Assembly: GCF_000337495.1 (NCBI RefSeq)
Contig: NZ_AOIS01000036.1
Location: 112,891 to 176,890, forward strand
Origin: Haloterrigena salina JCM 13891
Lineage (GTDB): Archaea; Halobacteriota; Halobacteria; Halobacteriales; Natrialbaceae
Length of the DNA: 64,000 bases
Reading direction: 5' to 3'
In this document: piece after piece, positions 47,583-56,739 of the stretch
Numbering within the stretch: position 1 is the stretch's first letter
Layout of the letters: every line of letters begins with the position of its first letter
Made by a program: the position numbers and the translations under genes
The notes under the pieces: generated by a model
What the model saw: the letters and a program-made list of their open reading frames with translations, nothing else
What the model was told of the DNA's origin: nothing
Databases searched by the model: none

Positions 47583-47705
47583 ATGGTTCGGTATCCTGAT
47601 GGTAGCTGTTCTGACTGCGGGGAGCGGAAGTTCACTCAGATTGACGGGTCTACTCGGTGCCCAAACTGTGAACAACTCCGGCGTATGGAGGGCGGCAGGA
47701 TCTAG
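47583..47705 (+). CDS. 40-residue zinc-ribbon protein
   Basis: A 40-residue protein starting MVRYPDGSCSDCGERKF, with CSDC (residues 9-12) and CPNC (26-29), the two knuckles of a small zinc ribbon separated by a 13-residue hairpin. It ends MEGGRI. An overlapping longer frame (47539-47730) gives no recognisable pattern, whereas this one has paired CxxC motifs plus a TATA box at the correct spacing. Such tiny zinc proteins are a known feature of haloarchaea and some affect biofilm or motility; this one is unassigned. Confidence 0.75.
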   Translation: MVRYPDGSCSDCGERKFTQIDGSTRCPNCEQLRRMEGGRI

Positions 47706-47764
47706 AGACCACCGAGCCGTCGGAGCGTAGGTAGGGTGCTGTGGACTAACCGCTCCCGCGGTAG

Positions 47765-47905
47765 TCACACGTTGTAACGCTCGCGACAGTCGTCGCAGAT
47801 CAGCCTCTTGAACCGCTTCCGTTCCCCGCAGGCGTGGCAGAGCCGCCGCCACTCGAAGACCAGGTCGATCACCCTGATCGCGTCGGTCGCGTCCGTGTCC
47901 CCCAC
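47765..47905 (-). CDS. 46-residue zinc-ribbon protein
   Basis: On the minus strand a GTG at 47905 opens a 46-residue frame (MGDTDATDAIRVIDLVFEW). It contains CHACGERK and CDDCRERY, two CxxC knuckles 14 residues apart, so a zinc ribbon is likely. It is convergent with the other zinc-ribbon gene 60 bases away and shares the CGERK knuckle with it, so the pair may be related. A TATA-like stretch (complement of 47946-47955) lies about 45 bases upstream. No ATG is available in frame. Confidence 0.65.
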   Translation of the reverse strand: MGDTDATDAIRVIDLVFEWRRLCHACGERKRFKRLICDDCRERYNV

Positions 47906-48243
47906 TCGAGTATCGCCTCGTTCGGGCTCATCACGTCAGCAGTGTTATATGATATTATTACCAACAATTCTCGAAACTGCGTCGTTCAATTTGTCAATAA
48001 ATGTGTTGACATTCGAACGATATCGACGAAACAGACCGGTCGACCGAATATGTGCGTGCGAGTCGAGAAGAACCGAAGTACCGGGTGAGCCGGCAGCCAG
48101 CCACGACGAGCGGAACTCGACCGCGCGGCGGACGCCCGTTCGAACGGCGAGACGCGGGAATCGAGTACGGTCGGTGAGCGACTGGATGCCACGGGGTTGT
48201 GCGATGAGCTATGGGACGTCGCTCGCCGCTCGAGGGTGTCCGA
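47906..48243. other. AT-rich intergenic region, no gene seen
   Basis: Bases 47940-48030 are among the most AT-rich in the window, unlike the surrounding GC-rich genes. No open frame of recognisable type, no repeat and no RNA gene is visible. It may be the promoter area of the small zinc gene on the minus strand, or a remnant of foreign DNA. Confidence 0.4.
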
Positions 48244-48519
48244 TCAGTCGGCGGGGTTCGTCGACCGCTGCCGGCCGACGGTCGCGTCGTCGGGCGACGG
48301 CGCGCTCGAGTCGAGGTCGGTCTCGACGAGCGCGTACGCGCCGCCCGTACAGCGACGGACATGTCCGGCCCGCTGGAGCGCCCGGCAGTGGCGCTCGACG
48401 GTGAGTGGATGCGTCTCGAGGGCCGTCGCTAGTTCGGTGGTCGTCGCTTGACTCGTCTCTGCGAGCGCCTCGAGGATCCCTCGGGCCCGCTCTTGCTGTG
48501 TGAACTCGCGGCCTGGCAT
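48244..48519 (-). CDS. Winged helix-turn-helix regulator
   Basis: A 91-residue DNA-binding protein with one winged HTH (about 8-70): RARGILEALAETSQATTTEL, then ALETHPLTVERHCRALQRAGHV, then the wing RRCTGGAYALV. The C-terminal 25 residues are acidic and polar. No ligand domain is present. It lies 97 bases downstream of the SLC13 transporter on the same strand and could regulate it; that is only inference. Confidence 0.8.
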   Translation of the reverse strand: MPGREFTQQERARGILEALAETSQATTTELATALETHPLTVERHCRALQRAGHVRRCTGGAYALVETDLDSSAPSPDDATVGRQRSTNPAD

Positions 48520-48616
48520 ACCGTCTCACACGAACGAACTGCCGCCGACCGTATGAACCTCACACCCGGTTCCCAGCCCCTCGGAATCCGGTTACCAATG
48601 GAAATCGAATCGGGTC

Positions 48617-50443
48617 TTAGGCCTCCCAGGCCTCGACGAACTCGGTCGGCAACGCCGTGATGTCGATCCCCCAGGCGATCGGCAGCCACGCGAAGGCGAC
48701 GAGCGTGATCAACGCGATACCGATGATGTTGAGTCCGGCGCCGATGCGGGCCATCTGGGGCAGCGAGATGTAGCCGCTGCCGAAGACGATCGCGTTCGGC
48801 GGGGTCGCGACGGGCAGCATGAACGCGAACGACGCGGCGGTCGCCCCCGCGATCATCAACCCGAAGGGATGGACGCCGATGCCGACCGCGACGCCGGCCA
48901 GAATGGGCATCAACATCGCCGTCGTCGCCGTGTTCGAGGTGACCTCCGTCAGGAAGATCGTCATGGAGACGACGGCGAACAGGACGACGATCATCGAGAC
49001 GCCCTCGAGGGCCTGGAGCTGTTCGCCGATCCAGGCCGCGAGGCCGGTGTCGCCGAAGCCGGAGGCGATCGCGAGCCCGCCGCCGAACAGGAGGATGACC
49101 CCCCACGGGATGTCGACGGCGTTCGTCCAGTCGAGCAGGAAGGTGCGATCGCCGTCGGCCGTCGTCGTCGGCAGCGTAAACAGGACCATCGCGCCGCCGA
49201 TCGCCACGATGGTGTCGGCATCCTCCGGTGGCGCGACGTCGAAGAGCGGCTCGATCAGGCTGGCCCCGATCCAGCTGACGGCCATCCCGGCGAAGACGAT
49301 CGCGACCAGTTTTTCCTGCCTGTTCATCGGCCCGAGTTTCTCGAGTTCCCGATCGATCGTGTCCGCGCCGGCGGGGAGTTCGTCGAACTGCGGCGACACC
49401 GCGCGGGTGACGTAGGCGTAGACGGCGACGAGGCCGACCGCCGAGATGGGGACGCCGTAGAGCATCCACTCGGCGAAGGAAACCGACTGATCGAAGAGCG
49501 CGTCGGCCTGGCCCGCAAAGAGCACGTTCGGCGGGGTCCCGATGAGCGTCGAGACGCCGCCGACGGACGCGCCGTAGGCGATACAGAGCATCAGGGCGAT
49601 GCCGAAGGAGAAGTTACCCTCGCTCGTGTCGACCTCGAGGCCGGTCTCGTCGACCAGATCGGCGGTCTGGTAGATGACCGCCAGCGCGATGGGGACCATC
49701 ATCATCACGGTCGCGCTGTTCGAGACCCACATCGAGAGAAACGCGGTCGCGAGCATGAACCCGAGGATGAGCCGCGAGGGTTCGGTGCCGACGGCCTTGA
49801 TCGTCCGCAGGGCGATCCGGCGGTGGAGTCCCCACCGCTGCATCGCCATCGCGAGGAAGAACCCGCCCATGAAGAGGAAGATCAGCGGGTGGCCGTACGA
49901 CGGTGTCGTGTCCGCGACCGGGAGCGCGCCGGTCAGCGGGAAGAGGACGATCGGCAACAGCGAGGTCGCCGGGATCGGGATCGCCTCGGACATCCACCAG
50001 ACGGCGACCCACGCGGTGACGGCGGCGACGGCCTTTCCCGCGGCCGACAGGCCGTCCGGCGTCGGCGAGAGGAAGATCAGCGCGAACAGGAGCGGCCCGA
50101 GGACGAACCCGATCCGCTGGCGCAGATCGTACGTCCCGCCGACGTCGAACGGGGAGCTCCCGTCGTCGCCCCGGTCGCCGCCATCGCCGGGACCGTCACC
50201 GCTCCCGGACCCATCCGCGGCGGTCCGGGCGTCGGCTGCAGTGTTGTCGCCCGGATCGCGGCCCCCGTCAGGAAAGACCCGCCGCGCGAGGCGTTTCTCC
50301 TCCTCGGAGACGCCGTCCACGTCCTCGAGGATCAGCGGTGCGTCGAGCGTGAGGTACGCTTTCGTCTGGGCGTTGAGTGTCCACAGCGACGCCCAGAGCA
50401 CGCGGATGAACTTTTGAAGCGTTTCCCGAGAGTTCTGCACCAT
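48617..50443 (-). CDS. SLC13/DASS-family anion symporter
   Basis: A 608-residue sodium-coupled anion transporter (dicarboxylate, sulfate or similar). The N-terminal 120 residues are hydrophilic, with a Gly/Asp-rich linker; about 12 helices follow. Both anion/sodium motifs are recognisable: SNSATVMMMVPIALAV with GTPPNVLFAG in the first half, and TEVTSNTATTAMLMPILAG with ATPPNAIVFG in the second. That inverted-repeat pattern is typical of DASS carriers. ATG 50443 (MVQNSRETLQKF) is preferred over the 50545 frame start. No metabolic partner is adjacent. Confidence 0.9.
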   Translation of the reverse strand: MVQNSRETLQKFIRVLWASLWTLNAQTKAYLTLDAPLILEDVDGVSEEEKRLARRVFPDGGRDPGDNTAADARTAADGSGSGDGPGDGGDRGDDGSSPFDVGGTYDLRQRIGFVLGPLLFALIFLSPTPDGLSAAGKAVAAVTAWVAVWWMSEAIPIPATSLLPIVLFPLTGALPVADTTPSYGHPLIFLFMGGFFLAMAMQRWGLHRRIALRTIKAVGTEPSRLILGFMLATAFLSMWVSNSATVMMMVPIALAVIYQTADLVDETGLEVDTSEGNFSFGIALMLCIAYGASVGGVSTLIGTPPNVLFAGQADALFDQSVSFAEWMLYGVPISAVGLVAVYAYVTRAVSPQFDELPAGADTIDRELEKLGPMNRQEKLVAIVFAGMAVSWIGASLIEPLFDVAPPEDADTIVAIGGAMVLFTLPTTTADGDRTFLLDWTNAVDIPWGVILLFGGGLAIASGFGDTGLAAWIGEQLQALEGVSMIVVLFAVVSMTIFLTEVTSNTATTAMLMPILAGVAVGIGVHPFGLMIAGATAASFAFMLPVATPPNAIVFGSGYISLPQMARIGAGLNIIGIALITLVAFAWLPIAWGIDITALPTEFVEAWEA

Positions 50444-50738
50444 TTTTCTATCGGTTCCAGGTAAAGGGTGTAAACGGTACCGATTCCACCACCTGTTGAA
50501 GAATATCACGGAAATAAGATAGTGGGTTGGAGCGGTAGACAACACGGTTAGAGTTGTGTTTCTGTGATCGGCACCACTCGGAACCGCGCTCGGTTGCTCC
50601 GCGTCGGATTGCCGCGCGTTCGGTCGATCACGGTCTCCACGCAGTTGTGCGCCGTTGCCGCGCCCCGGTCGGCCCTCGCTCGTCGCTTCCGGCAGGGAGC
50701 GGCGAAATCGCCAACTTCCCGGGCGCTCTACTCGAGGT

Positions 50739-51125
50739 GTGCCACTCTTACAGTTCGATACGACGCTGTCGCCGTCGGCCGAGGAAAAGACGGCGCTGGC
50801 CGACCGGGTGACGGACCTCTACACGACGGAGATGGAGACGACGGCGGGCCACGTCGCGGTGACGATCCGCGAGCGCGACCCGGCCGACCTCCACCTCGGG
50901 CGCGCGGTCGACGGGCCGATCGTCTTCCTCGACGCCGAGATCCGGCGCGGCCGACCGTTCGAGCGCAAGCGCGCGTTCGCGCTCGAGACGATGGCGTATG
51001 TCTGCGAGACGTTCGACGTCCCCGAAGCGAACGCGAAGGTCGTCTTCACTGAACATCCCGGAGAGCACATGATGGGCGTCGATCGCGTCGGCGGTGAGTG
51101 GGACGGCGACGAGCAGGGCGAGTAA
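50739..51125 (+). CDS. Tautomerase-superfamily protein
   Basis: A 128-residue protein whose sequence after the start is PLLQFDTTLSPSAEEK. Removal of the initiator Met (GTG start at 50739) would expose Pro1, the catalytic base of 4-oxalocrotonate tautomerase-like enzymes. The pattern VTIRERDPADLHLG then EIRRGRPFERKRAFALETMA fits the longer tautomerases related to MIF and cis-CaaD. Substrate unknown. The C-terminus is a short acidic tail. Confidence 0.8.
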   Translation: MPLLQFDTTLSPSAEEKTALADRVTDLYTTEMETTAGHVAVTIRERDPADLHLGRAVDGPIVFLDAEIRRGRPFERKRAFALETMAYVCETFDVPEANAKVVFTEHPGEHMMGVDRVGGEWDGDEQGE

Positions 51126-51227
51126 CGCGGGCGGCGGCGAGCGGTGAGCGGGCGGTCGACGCGACCCGGAACCCGTCTCCGCTACCGGGACAGTCAAGCG
51201 CGTCCTCGAGCAAGGCCGTGACGTCCG

Positions 51228-52424
51228 ATGGAGCGGTCGTACTGGCGGACGGTCTCGCTGGTGACGCTGTGGCAGGTGTCGGCGAGCATCTGTTACTACA
51301 CGGTCTTCGCGGCGACGCCGTTCTTCCGCGACGAGTTCGGCCTCTCGCGGTTCGCCGTCGGCCTCGTCGTGACGGCGCTCACCCTGGGCTATGCGGTCTG
51401 GCTCCTGCCGGTCGGGGCGGTCATCGACCGCTTCGGCGAGGGACGGACGCTGGTCGTCGGCCTCGTCGGGCTCGGGGTCGGCGCCGTGCTGGTCGCCGGC
51501 GCGCCAACGTACTCCCTCCTACTCGTGGCAGCGTTCGGCCTCGGGTCGACGTACGCGACGGCGATTCCGGGGACGAACAAGGCGATCTACGACGCCATCG
51601 AGGCGGGCCGCCAGAACCTCGCGCTGGGGATCAAACAGGTCGGCGTCACCGCCGGCAGCGGCATCAGCGCCCTCCTCGTGACCGGGCTGGCAAGTGCGTT
51701 CTTCTGGCAGGCCGGCTTCCTGATCGCCGCCGGGACCGCCCTCGGCGTCGCCGTCGTCTTCGCCGTCTGCTACCGCAGCGCGGGCGAACGCGGGCGAGCG
51801 GAGTATCCGGACTTCCGGGCGCTGTCTCGCAACCGCCCCTACCGCGTGCTCGTCGCGGCCGGCTTCTTCCTCGGTGCGGCGCTGTTCACCACGACGGGCT
51901 ACACGGTGTTGTACCTCGAGGAATCGATCGGCGCCTCGGTCGTCGGCGGCGGCGTCGTCCTCGCGCTCGTCCAACTGTTCGGCAGCGTCGGCCGCCTCGT
52001 CGGCGGCTGGCTGAGCGACAATCTGCCCGGCGAGCCCCACGTTCGGATCGGCGCGATCCTGATCGTCCAGGCGCTCGCAGGCGCTCTCCTGTTCGTCGTC
52101 GTCGCCGCGACCGCGACGCCCGTCGCGGCCGCCGTCGCCTTCTCAGTTCTGGGGTTCTTCGTCCTCGGGAACACGGGCGTCTACTACTCCTACATGGCGA
52201 CGCTGGTCACCGCCGACGAGATGGGCGGCGCGACCGCCGCCGGCCAGCTCTCCCTGGTCGCCGGCTCCGTCGTCGCTCCGCCCGCGTTCGGCTACCTCGC
52301 CGATTCCGTCGGCTACCGCGCCTCGTGGTGGCTGCTCGCCGCGGGCACCGCCCTCGCCGCCGGCCTGTTAGTCTACGCCGTGCGCCTCGAGCCCCCGGTC
52401 GACGAGCCGGCGATGCGGGAGTGA
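51228..52424 (+). CDS. Major facilitator superfamily transporter
   Basis: A 398-residue MFS carrier with 12 predicted helices. Between helices 2 and 3 GAVIDRFGEGRTLV matches the MFS loop motif, repeated in the second half as GGWLSDNLPGEP. The pattern GLGSTYATAIPGTNKAIYDA in helix 4-5 resembles nitrate/nitrite or organic-acid carriers. Substrate cannot be fixed. It lies 102 bases after the tautomerase and 69 bases before a Usp gene, so the three may form a loose transcript. Confidence 0.88.
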   Translation: MERSYWRTVSLVTLWQVSASICYYTVFAATPFFRDEFGLSRFAVGLVVTALTLGYAVWLLPVGAVIDRFGEGRTLVVGLVGLGVGAVLVAGAPTYSLLLVAAFGLGSTYATAIPGTNKAIYDAIEAGRQNLALGIKQVGVTAGSGISALLVTGLASAFFWQAGFLIAAGTALGVAVVFAVCYRSAGERGRAEYPDFRALSRNRPYRVLVAAGFFLGAALFTTTGYTVLYLEESIGASVVGGGVVLALVQLFGSVGRLVGGWLSDNLPGEPHVRIGAILIVQALAGALLFVVVAATATPVAAAVAFSVLGFFVLGNTGVYYSYMATLVTADEMGGATAAGQLSLVAGSVVAPPAFGYLADSVGYRASWWLLAAGTALAAGLLVYAVRLEPPVDEPAMRE

Positions 52425-52493
52425 CGGTTCGGTAGCGGCGCTCGGCCGCGAACCGGAGGACGACTTTAGGACTTACACGACGTACGGTAGCAC

Positions 52494-52976
52494 ATGTACC
52501 GCGTCTTGCTCCCAGTCGACGAACACGAATCGCGAGCCCGCGCCCAGGCCGAGGCGGTCGGCGGTCTGCCGGCGGCCGCCGTGGAGATCCGCGTCGACGT
52601 CCTCCACGTCCACGAGGAGGTGACGGCACCCGACGCCGAGTGGGCGGCCGGCGGCTTCTCCGACGAGTACGCCGAGGAGATGGCCGACAACCTCAGGAAC
52701 GTCCAGCGGCTGCCCGACTCCGTCGAGACCGCCGCCGACGTCCTCGAGTCGGCCGGCGTCGAGTACGCGATTCACGAGACGACGGGCGAAGCACCCGAGA
52801 TGATCCTCGAGGCCGCCGCGGAACTCGACAGCGACGCGATCGTCCTCGGCGTCGGCGAGCGCTCGCCGGTCGGCAAGGTCCTGTTCGGCAGCGTCGTGCA
52901 GGCGGTGATCCTCGAGAGCGATCGGCCGGTGACGGTCGTTTCCGCGGGAGAGGAGGGGAACGGAGAGACAGGATAA
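52494..52976 (+). CDS. Universal stress protein (UspA family)
   Basis: A 160-residue single Usp domain starting MYRVLLPVDEHESRARAQAE. The nucleotide signature is VLGVGERSPVGKVLFGSVVQAVI, with G-x2-G-type spacing altered (GVGERSPVGK), so ATP binding is uncertain. The end VTVVSAGEE is typical. It follows the MFS gene on the same strand. Confidence 0.88.
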   Translation: MYRVLLPVDEHESRARAQAEAVGGLPAAAVEIRVDVLHVHEEVTAPDAEWAAGGFSDEYAEEMADNLRNVQRLPDSVETAADVLESAGVEYAIHETTGEAPEMILEAAAELDSDAIVLGVGERSPVGKVLFGSVVQAVILESDRPVTVVSAGEEGNGETG

Positions 52977-53349
52977 CACCGGTGGCACCGGAGGACCAGC
53001 TCCGGTATCGGTCGAGAGCGGCCGGGTTCGGCGTTCGGAGCGAACTCTGAAACTCGGGTTCAGTACAGGAACGGAACGATCGCTAATGGAACCGTGCAGC
53101 GGTTGCACGAGTTTTTCTCCAGAGCGTTCGCCTCACGAGGAGCGGGCTGGAGCGACGCCCCGCCTGCTCCGTATCGGACGGACGCCGGATACGAAGCGGT
53201 TCGCGTCGTCGACCTCCTCGTCACGGATGTCGACGACTACCGTTCTCCATCACGAACACCCCAGAAAGGAGCTCCTTCCGTCGGATCTACCGACGCCGTA
53301 TCGGTTGAACATCCAATAGTTTATGTGAGGCACATACGGTGATAGCCGT
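52977..53349. other. Intergenic region before the GH127 gene
   Basis: A 373-base stretch. An open frame at 53094-53342 gives an 82-residue translation without recognisable motifs and with unusual composition, so I do not call it a gene; it might be a decayed one. The TATA box of GH127 is inside its right end. Confidence 0.45.
53319..53326 (+). promoter_or_regulatory. TATA box of the GH127 gene
   Basis: GTTTATGT lies 24-31 bases before the ATG at 53350, the normal spacing for a leaderless transcript. Confidence 0.5.
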
Positions 53350-55311
53350 ATGGTACGACAACAAACTCCACATGCGGAACCGTTGGCTCTCAGTAACGTG
53401 ACCGTCGACGACGAATTCTGGAATCAGTACGTCGAGCGGGTCCGCGAGCGGATGTTGGAGTACCAGTACGAGCAACTCGAGGACAGTGGGTGCCTCGACA
53501 ACTTCCGGATCGCCGCCGGCGACGCTGACGGCGACTTCGAGGGGTTCTGGTTCGCTGACACCGACGCCTACAAATGGATCGAGGCGGCCAGCTACGTGCT
53601 CACGACCGCCGACGACCCGGCGCTCGAGCGGCGCGTCGACGAAGTGATTTCGCTGATCGAGGCCGCCCAGACCGAGGACGGCTACCTCAATACGTGGATC
53701 GCGATCGAGTATCCGGGAAAGCGGTGGACGAACCTCTCGATCGGTCACGAACTCTACTGCGCCGGCCACCTCATCGAGGCTGCCGTCGCCCACCACCGCG
53801 CGACGGGCGAGGACTCGCTCCTCGACGTCGCTCGGGCGTTCGCCGACCTGATCGACGAGGTGTTCGGCCCCGACGGACGGCAGGGCGTCCCCGGCCACGA
53901 GGAGATCGAACTCGCGCTCGTGAGACTCTACCGGGTCACCGGCGAGGATCGGTACCTCGATCTCGCGTCGTTCTTCGTCGAGGGACGCGGCGAGACGCTC
54001 GAATACGAGTTCGAGGACACCGAGGACCGGGCAGGGGACGAGGAGATGTGGGACGCCATACGGGGGGCCCTCTTCGACGATGACGAGTACGACGGGACGT
54101 ACGCGCAGGACCACGCGCCGATCCGGGAACAGGAGACCGTCGAGGGGCACTCGGTCCGCGCGATGTATTACTTCGCTGCCGCTGCCGATATCGTCCTCGA
54201 GACCGGAGACCGCGAACTGTACGACCAGTTGCAGGCCCTCTGGCGGAACATGACCGAGCGCCGGACGTACGTCACGGGCGGGATCGGGTCCACCCACCAC
54301 GGCGAGCGGTTCACTGATGATTACGACCTCCCGAACAGGACCTCGTACGCGGAGACGTGCGCCGCAGTCGGGAGCGTCTTCTGGAATCACCGGATGTTCC
54401 AGCTCTCCGGCGACGTGCAGTATCCCGAGCTCGTAGAGCGCACGCTCTACAACGGATTCCTCGCCGGGCTCTCCCTGGACGCGACCGAGTTCTTCTACGC
54501 CAACCCGCTCGAGGTCGGTCCGGACGGGCACGCCCTCGCGGACGAGAATCCCGACCGGTTCTCCAACCAGCGGCAAGGCTGGTTCGACTGCGCGTGCTGT
54601 CCGCCGAACGCCGCCCGCCTGATCGCCTCCCTTGGGCGCTACATCTACGCTCGCGCGACCGACGAACCCGCCGTCTACGTCAATCAATTCGTGGGAAGCG
54701 AGGCCGCGCTCACCATCGACGACACGGACGTCCGGCTGCGACAGGAGTCCGCCCTCCCGTGGGCCGGCGACGTGACACTGACTGTCGACCCGGCCGAACC
54801 GACCGATTTCGCACTCCGCGTCCGCGTTCCCGAGTGGTGTTCCGACGTGACGGCGACGGTGGCGGGCGAGTCGCGCTCCGTCGAACCCGATGACGGGTAC
54901 ATCGAGGTCGCCCGGGAATGGGAAGACGGGGACGAACTCACGGTCACCTTCGGAATGGCCCCCGAACGGCTGGTGGCCCACCCGGCGGTTGACGCCACCA
55001 GGGGGAACGTCGCGCTCCGGCGCGGGCCGATCGTGTACTGTCTCGAAGGCGTCGACCACGACCGGCCGCTCGCTCAGTACGCGGTGCCGGCGGACGCGGC
55101 GATCGAGGCCTCGCATCGATCCGACCTCTTGGATGGGGTGACGATTCTGGAGGGCGAGGCGCGCGTTCCTGATCGGGGAGAGTGGTCCGACGCGCTATAC
55201 CGTCGGGCAGCAGAGACCGAACGCCTCACTGCGTCGTTTACCGCGATACCGTACTACGCGTGGGCGAACCGCGACCCGGGCGAGATGCGGGTCTGGCTCG
55301 AAACGGAGTAA
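53350..55311 (+). CDS. Glycoside hydrolase family 127 (beta-L-arabinofuranosidase-like)
   Basis: A 653-residue cytoplasmic glycosidase (no signal peptide) of the GH127/DUF1680 type. These enzymes use a cysteine nucleophile held by zinc. Visible equivalents of the Bifidobacterium HypBA1 site are Glu319 (GERF), Glu335 and Cys337 (YAETCAAVG), and Cys414, Cys416 and Cys417 (CACCPPN). The N-terminal two thirds is the alpha/alpha barrel (repeated ATGEDSLLDVARAFADL-type helices) and the last 200 residues are beta sandwiches (VPEWCSDVTATVAG). It would release arabinofuranose or a related sugar from plant-type glycans. No sugar transporter or arabinose gene is adjacent, so the context is isolated. Confidence 0.92.
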   Translation: MVRQQTPHAEPLALSNVTVDDEFWNQYVERVRERMLEYQYEQLEDSGCLDNFRIAAGDADGDFEGFWFADTDAYKWIEAASYVLTTADDPALERRVDEVISLIEAAQTEDGYLNTWIAIEYPGKRWTNLSIGHELYCAGHLIEAAVAHHRATGEDSLLDVARAFADLIDEVFGPDGRQGVPGHEEIELALVRLYRVTGEDRYLDLASFFVEGRGETLEYEFEDTEDRAGDEEMWDAIRGALFDDDEYDGTYAQDHAPIREQETVEGHSVRAMYYFAAAADIVLETGDRELYDQLQALWRNMTERRTYVTGGIGSTHHGERFTDDYDLPNRTSYAETCAAVGSVFWNHRMFQLSGDVQYPELVERTLYNGFLAGLSLDATEFFYANPLEVGPDGHALADENPDRFSNQRQGWFDCACCPPNAARLIASLGRYIYARATDEPAVYVNQFVGSEAALTIDDTDVRLRQESALPWAGDVTLTVDPAEPTDFALRVRVPEWCSDVTATVAGESRSVEPDDGYIEVAREWEDGDELTVTFGMAPERLVAHPAVDATRGNVALRRGPIVYCLEGVDHDRPLAQYAVPADAAIEASHRSDLLDGVTILEGEARVPDRGEWSDALYRRAAETERLTASFTAIPYYAWANRDPGEMRVWLETE

Positions 55312-55361
55312 GTCTCGGTTCTCGATTGCTTCGGTGTAGTACCGGAATACCGACGCGACGA

Positions 55362-56621
55362 TCACCGCAGACAGGCCGCGACGACCTCGAGCATTCCCTC
55401 GCCCCGGACTTCGTCGGCGAACAGCGGGACGCGCCGCACCTCGGTGCCGCGGAAGAGTTCCTGGGCCTCGGCGAGGGCGCCCTGCTGGACGTCCCACCGG
55501 CGCTGGCAGAACTCGCAGTCCTCGAGGTTCGGCTGGAGGAACTCGCCCCGAACGTCGTCGGTGACGTCGGAGAGGGGCTCCATGACGCGGTTGACGACGA
55601 CCGTACCGACCGGGATCCGAAACTCCTCGAGTTGCCCGCGCAGGCGTTTGGACTCGAAGACGCTCATCTCCTCGGGGACCATGACGATCCGGAAGTCCGT
55701 CCGCGCGGGATCCTGCAGGGCCGCTCGCAGGCGCTCGATGCGCTCGCGGAGTTCGTCAAGATCCTCAAGGTCGTCCTCCTCGGGCGCCTCCTGGCCGGGG
55801 AACATCCCCTTCATCCCCTCGAGCATGCCGCTGATGCGCTGGCGCATCTTCATCATCCGACCCATCATGGTGTCCATCAGTTCCGGGAGCTTCAGGAGCC
55901 GGAGGGTGTGGCCCGTCGGCGCGGTGTCGATGACGACCCGCTCGAACCTGGGGTCGTCCATGTACTCGAGCAGCAGTTGCATCGCGGCGGCCTCGTCGGC
56001 GCCGGGCATCGCGCCGCCGAACAGCGCCTCCATCGGCGATCCGTCCCCGCCGCCGAGCAGGTCGCCGAGCCCGCCCATGCCGCCCATCTCGCCCGCGCCG
56101 CCGTCGCTCCCGCCGAAGGGGCCCGCGCCGCCATCGGATCCGCCACCGAACGGCCCCGCGGTTCCGTCGTCCGCGTTCGCCGCGGCGTCGTCCCCGGGAC
56201 CGCCAGCACCGCCACCAGGGAAGGCGACCTCGCCTGCCTCCATCGCGGACTCGGGATCGATCTCGGCCGCGTAGAGTGGGACGTCGTCGCGGATGCGGCC
56301 CGGTTCCGCCGGTACGCTGGTCTCGAAGGTGTCCGACAGCGAGTGGGCCGGATCCGTCGAGACGACCAGCGTCGACGTGCCGCCGCGGGCGCTGTCCAGC
56401 GCGGTCGCGGCGGCCATCGTCGTCTTTCCGACGCCGCCTTTCCCGCCGTAGAGCACGTAGTCCGGGCCGTCGACGGGCTCGTCGGACGGCTCCACGTCGA
56501 TGGTTTCCCGTTCCTCGTCCTCGAGGGAGTCCGTCGGCGTCACCTCGATGGTGTGGGCGTCGTCGGTCTCGTCCGCCGTCTCGGCCTCCTCGTCGACCCG
56601 CTCGGCGTCGATTCCGCTCAT
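55362..56621 (-). CDS. ArsA/Get3-family ATPase with glycine-rich insertion
   Basis: A 419-residue P-loop ATPase related to Get3/TRC40. An acidic N-terminal tail of about 50 residues precedes the Walker A GGKGGVGKTT (about 59-68), switch I around TDPAHSLSD, and VIDTAPTGHTLRLLKLP. A zinc CxxC in CEFCQRRW, the dimerisation element of Get3, is near residue 372. Between about residues 133 and 205 lies an insertion rich in Gly, Asp and Met (GGMGGLGDLLGGGDG), in the region where eukaryotic Get3 has part of its client-binding groove. The role may be tail-anchored protein targeting or metal handling; no ArsB or ArsD is nearby. Confidence 0.88.
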   Translation of the reverse strand: MSGIDAERVDEEAETADETDDAHTIEVTPTDSLEDEERETIDVEPSDEPVDGPDYVLYGGKGGVGKTTMAAATALDSARGGTSTLVVSTDPAHSLSDTFETSVPAEPGRIRDDVPLYAAEIDPESAMEAGEVAFPGGGAGGPGDDAAANADDGTAGPFGGGSDGGAGPFGGSDGGAGEMGGMGGLGDLLGGGDGSPMEALFGGAMPGADEAAAMQLLLEYMDDPRFERVVIDTAPTGHTLRLLKLPELMDTMMGRMMKMRQRISGMLEGMKGMFPGQEAPEEDDLEDLDELRERIERLRAALQDPARTDFRIVMVPEEMSVFESKRLRGQLEEFRIPVGTVVVNRVMEPLSDVTDDVRGEFLQPNLEDCEFCQRRWDVQQGALAEAQELFRGTEVRRVPLFADEVRGEGMLEVVAACLR

Positions 56622-56739
56622 AGCGATCGATTCGCTACCCTGTCACGAGTATTCGTCGGTCTCGAGCGACCCCGTTCGAGTCGCGATCGGAATCGGGCGC
56701 CAGCGGAACTGTGGGGCTCCCGGTCCGACGGCTCGAGGA

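Noticed and set aside
47539..47730. 63-residue frame overlapping the 40-residue zinc-ribbon gene
   Set aside because: No motif, and the other frame has two CxxC knuckles and a TATA box at the right distance.
47249..48243. Insertion sequence remnant in the AT-rich area
   Set aside because: No transposase fragment, terminal inverted repeats or target-site duplication can be seen.
48869..50464. 531-residue plus-strand frame across the SLC13 gene
   Set aside because: Antisense shadow with Asp/Arg/His-rich sequence and no membrane or enzyme motif.
53094..53342. 82-residue frame before the GH127 gene
   Set aside because: No recognisable domain or promoter, and composition unlike neighbours; possibly a decayed gene but not supportable.
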